From Candidatus Nanoarchaeia archaeon (GTDB lineage: Archaea > Nanobdellota > Nanobdellia > Woesearchaeales > WJIZ01): a DNA stretch of 52,540 nt. Of this stretch, positions 50,601-52,540 are shown piece by piece. Below the pieces are notes generated by a model. That model ran no database searches. It saw only the letters and a list, made by a program, of their open reading frames with translations, and was not told where the DNA came from. The translations under genes were made by a program, and so were the position numbers. Numbering within the stretch: position 1 is the stretch's first letter; each line of letters starts with the position of its first letter. Where the stretch lies: contig JANQND010000006.1 in the NCBI GenBank assembly GCA_028279765.1, positions 1 through 52,540 on the forward strand, written 5' to 3'.

Positions 50601-50826
50601 TCGTAAAAAAGCGGGCCTGGAGAAGAAAGATTCCATTGCTTTAGTGGTTAAGGCAGATTCTGAACTCGTGGAGATGTTCAAAAAATGGGAAATCGGCATA
50701 GCTGAGAAAGTTGGTGCCTCTAAAATTAAGATTTCTACAGAAAACCCTGCTAAGAAAATGGAGAATAATTCTACAGAGAAAGTGCAGGGAAAAGAATTTT
50801 CTATTTGGCTTGAGAAGATTGAATGA
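47683..50826 (+). CDS. ileS: Isoleucyl-tRNA synthetase
   Basis: The 1047-residue enzyme charges tRNA-Ile. It has the HIGH-type motif PPYTSGKVHIGTAWNKALKD near residue 47, the editing domain with WTTTPWTIPFNLAV, DQIRGWFNLLMIASM, the KMSKS motif GRKMSKSLGN at about residue 592, and a C-terminal anticodon-binding and extension part. Length and form are of the eukaryal/archaeal class. The ATG is 27 bases after TTTTTAAAT (47652-47660). The nested-palindrome element ends 16 bases before that box. Confidence 0.97.
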   Translation: MPTKYDFNAVESSIASFWEENQIYQKVKDKNKGKEKFYFLDGPPYTSGKVHIGTAWNKALKDCILRYKRMKGLDVWDRAGYDMHGLPTENATQKKLGLKSKDDILSLGVPKFIEECKTLCIENMHMMNKDFERMAVWMDFENAYQSITKEFMEGEWWLIKQAHEKGRLYEGLRTMTWCPLSESALAKHELEYKTVIDTSIFVKFKVKDSDNEFLVIWTTTPWTIPFNLAVMVNPELDYVKAKVGDEVWIVASTLAGVFINGVADKQYEVVDTVKGSALEGVEYEHPLHADLQSHYDSIKAKAPKTHTVLMSSEYVDTSAGSGLVHCAPGCGPEDYEVGYRNGIPPFNTLSPKGVFDDSMGRFAGFVAKTDDAKFIEALDTIGALIAQTEVEHEYPHDWRYHSPVIFRTTKQWFFKIEDLKEKMIEENNKIKWVPTAAYNAFNSWLTHLRDNSISKQRYWGTPLPIWRNIDDESDYIVVGSAKELEELSGKSVDDLHMSYVDSIEIERDGKKYKRVPDVLDVWVDAGTVSWNCLDYLKDPSLFNEMFPADFILEGKDQIRGWFNLLMIASMIALDKPSFTHVYMHGFVQDAKGRKMSKSLGNYILPEEVISEYGADTLRYYTIGGTNAGVDLNYNFEDMKVRHKNLTVLWNVHHYLIDLCKNYNLDPTTTVDRSSYSREENYIFSVLHSTIEKVTAAYEEYRLDAVPDLIQNLYLELSRTYIQLIRDKAALGSIADKQLVVHTLYEVLLVTLQMFSTIAPFVCEQMYLNLKSSFGLSEESIHLHEWPSSDPSLIDASLEAEMSTAQNVIQSILAGREKLQRGVRWPIKEVIVIAKDDKVSENVMKMQDLICSQTNVKSLRVAHRLGNIKYKVKADFKTLGPDFGEHAVSIIAKISQESAETIIKNLENNNQHTVRLDDKIVELKKEHLIIERIPPDHLEEAAFRQGFVYLNRDVDDELEAEGFSRELMRRVQSLRKKAGLEKKDSIALVVKADSELVEMFKKWEIGIAEKVGASKIKISTENPAKKMENNSTEKVQGKEFSIWLEKIE

Positions 50827-50898
50827 GGATTTTTATGCACATTATCTGATTCTTTAATACTTTAATGGCGGTAAGAGAGAAATGAATTATACTCAACT

Positions 50899-51972
50899 AT
50901 GGGAAATTATGATCTTGGAGGGATTCTTGTGCTTTTTGTAGGAAGTGCTTCTCTTGATGGGTATGTTGATGATCTTGTAAAAATTCAGGATCATGGTGTT
51001 AGTATCAATGGCATTGAGATTCCAGTCACTGACGGCCCTATCACAGAGGGGCGTAAATATACTACTACGATAGATTTGATTCAGTATCTTGATCTCATAA
51101 ACGTACGAAATGAGTTTGGAGGAGGAGCTTTTAATTCTGCTAGAGCAGCAAAACGGACGCTTAAAGCCGATACTACGTATTTTGATCTTTCCCGCTCTCG
51201 CGTGGACGGTTTAGAAGTTTGTGCTTCAGACCATCTGAATTCTGAGCAAATTGGCGCCTATTTTCACGGCTCCAGGCCTCTTCCCTTTAATCTTGTCCTT
51301 CATCTCAATGGTGATAAGGTCATTCTTAAGAGCCCAATGAAAAATCCTGATGTAAATCTACATGGTATTGAAGAATTTGAGACCTTTGCATCTCAAACGG
51401 ACAAGATTGCCTTTAACTCTGTAAAGGTTCAGGGCCTGGTGGAAAAAATTCTTACCTATCACGAAGAAAAGCAGATCCTGGGGGGCATTACTCATTCCCT
51501 GGACCCTGATTTTGTTCTTGAGAAAGTTTTGCCTTATGTTCCTTGTCAATTTAATTTTGAGGAGCTGGGCTATATCATGAGCAAGGACCATCAGGACTAT
51601 GTTTGTGAGCGAGGAAATGCCGACGTAGCAATTGAGGATTTAAGGAAAATAGGGATGGATTATAATAGGGAAACAGGGATGTACGTAACCCTCGGAAGTA
51701 ACGGGGTTTTGTTTTTAGACCATGATAATAAATCCAGGCCAGAGGTATATCATCTTCGATTGAGAGATCATGTAGGAGAAGGATTAAAGGAGTACATAAT
51801 AGCACATGAAAAGTCAACTAATGGAGCAGGTGATGCATTCTTTGGCGGTCTTGTTGCAAACTTAGATAGAGATCCATACCATACTGCTCTTCATGCATCA
51901 CAGACAGCTATTCTTCATATTACTGGATATCGTATGGACCCTGCTAAGTTTGAAGTGAAGAAGGTTGGTTAG
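50899..51972 (+). CDS. PfkB-family carbohydrate kinase
   Basis: The 357-residue protein has the two PfkB signatures: an N-terminal FGGGAFNSARAAKR at about residue 74 and the C-terminal active-site STNGAGDAFFGGLVANLD with the catalytic Asp at about residue 312. YVTLGSNGVLFLD is the strand before it. It would phosphorylate a sugar or nucleoside; which is not clear. The start at 50899 is the first ATG, with no clear Shine-Dalgarno, and an internal start at the IL of LGGILVLFVGSASLDG is possible. It follows ileS by 72 bases. Confidence 0.8.
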   Translation: MGNYDLGGILVLFVGSASLDGYVDDLVKIQDHGVSINGIEIPVTDGPITEGRKYTTTIDLIQYLDLINVRNEFGGGAFNSARAAKRTLKADTTYFDLSRSRVDGLEVCASDHLNSEQIGAYFHGSRPLPFNLVLHLNGDKVILKSPMKNPDVNLHGIEEFETFASQTDKIAFNSVKVQGLVEKILTYHEEKQILGGITHSLDPDFVLEKVLPYVPCQFNFEELGYIMSKDHQDYVCERGNADVAIEDLRKIGMDYNRETGMYVTLGSNGVLFLDHDNKSRPEVYHLRLRDHVGEGLKEYIIAHEKSTNGAGDAFFGGLVANLDRDPYHTALHASQTAILHITGYRMDPAKFEVKKVG

Positions 51973-51994
51973 AAATTGCTTGCCAAGGAAGTAG

Positions 51995-52540
51995 CTACAT
52001 AAGCCCAAGCAAAAATTCCTCAACAGCGAAGATGACCTTTTGGAAGGAAGAGGCGGCAATATACTGGTTGAAACTGAAAAGCACACCGGAGAAAATGAGA
52101 TATCCGAGTACCATGAATAAGACTCCTGAAATGAGAGTGTTACTATGGATTTTTTTATTTAATATCTTGACTTCTTTTCCCTGGATGATTTTCCAGAGCC
52201 TGCTTTTCTTGTTTATTTTTTCAATGTAGGCTGAGATGAGTATAAGAGGGATGGCAAGTCCTATAGCATAGGAAAAGAGAAGCGTTCCTCCCTGCAGCAC
52301 TGACCCGGCTGTGGACGCTAATAAGAGGATAGCAACTAAGATAGGCCCGACACAGGGTGTCCAGGAAAGTCCGAAGATCGCACCAAAGAAGAATGAACTG
52401 AAGTATGTTGTTGGCTTTTTGCTTTTGATTTTAAGCCCGGAGAATCCTTTTTCGAAGAGTATTGCTATACCAATGAGAATGATTGCTATCCCTGCGATTT
52501 GCGTGAATATTTCTATATTGGATCGCAAGATATTTCCAAT
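51995..52540 (-). CDS. CcdA/DsbD-like membrane thiol transporter (partial)
   Basis: The minus-strand frame runs off the right edge; 181 residues are visible, starting at ...GNILRSNIEIF. There are about four to five membrane spans. The conserved cysteine lies in GLSWTPCVGPILVAILL, the CcdA/DsbD motif, followed by TLLFSYAIGLAIPLILI. This family passes electrons from cytoplasmic thioredoxin to the outside. It fits the MsrA, MsrB and DsbA-like proteins, which need such electrons. The N-terminal part with the first cysteine is outside the window. Confidence 0.85.
   Translation of the reverse strand: MGNILRSNIEIFTQIAGIAIILIGIAILFEKGFSGLKIKSKKPTTYFSSFFFGAIFGLSWTPCVGPILVAILLLASTAGSVLQGGTLLFSYAIGLAIPLILISAYIEKINKKSRLWKIIQGKEVKILNKKIHSNTLISGVLFMVLGYLIFSGVLFSFNQYIAASSFQKVIFAVEEFLLGLM

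Overview
The window is archaeal. It carries archaeal/eukaryal-type ribosomal proteins L7Ae, S28e (cut by the left edge) and S8e, an archaeal type II glyceraldehyde-3-phosphate dehydrogenase and a eukaryal/archaeal-size isoleucyl-tRNA synthetase. Most first genes of transcription units have a TATA-like box centred about 26-28 bases before the start codon, which implies leaderless mRNAs. The many small hypothetical proteins, zinc ribbons and winged-helix proteins, mixed with bacterial-type metabolic enzymes (PPi-type phosphofructokinase, PurH, PurN, FolD, GTP cyclohydrolase II, LspA), suggest a DPANN-type archaeon of the Woesearchaeota/Pacearchaeota kind. That placement is inference. No tRNA, rRNA or CRISPR array was seen.

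Layout. 1-6.6 kb: L7Ae-S28e operon, a secreted Cys-rich protein, a methyltransferase, a small-ORF/kinase-like/ACT-like operon, GTP cyclohydrolase II and a divergent 2H phosphoesterase. 6.7-10.6 kb: PPi-type phosphofructokinase plus GAPDH, then NAD synthetase with a 49-residue tail gene on the other strand. 10.6-17.1 kb: hypotheticals, a degenerate methylthiotransferase, two tiny zinc-ribbon proteins, a MazEF-like pair, a phosphohexomutase, a coiled-coil protein and lipoprotein MsrB. 17.9-19.7 kb: one secreted protein in a unit that looks bacterial (Shine-Dalgarno, perfect intrinsic terminator), followed by about 0.6 kb without genes. 19.7-28.1 kb: membrane proteins, a frameshifted gene, a quinone-reductase-like flavoprotein, a possible ADP-ribosyltransferase-fold protein, LspA, a structured intergenic segment, PspC, a DNA glycosylase, a DHFR-like protein, a methyltransferase and S8e. 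28.5-41.7 kb: purine and one-carbon genes (purA, folD, purN-purH, glyA, purD-fthC), mtnA with a class II aldolase, a second MazEF-like pair and lipoprotein MsrA. 41.8-52.5 kb: DUF2061 protein, membrane winged-helix protein, tandem DsbA-like proteins, a large APC transporter, a YjdF-like protein, a nested-palindrome element of about 270 bp, IleRS, a PfkB kinase and a partial CcdA-like protein.

How the genes fit together. PurD, PurN, PurH, PurA, FolD, GlyA and FthC form much of a folate-linked purine and one-carbon pathway. MsrA, MsrB, two DsbA-like proteins and a CcdA-like protein look like an extracytoplasmic thiol/methionine repair set. Four predicted lipoproteins share the lipobox L-I-G-C, and the window also carries signal peptidase II (LspA), which archaea normally lack. 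The most interesting unexplained items are this lipoprotein system, the nested-palindrome element at 47365-47635 with a fragment at 26499-26530, the structured segment at 24998-25116, the bacterial-looking unit at 17925-19153, and the methylthiotransferase that lacks most of its auxiliary-cluster cysteines.
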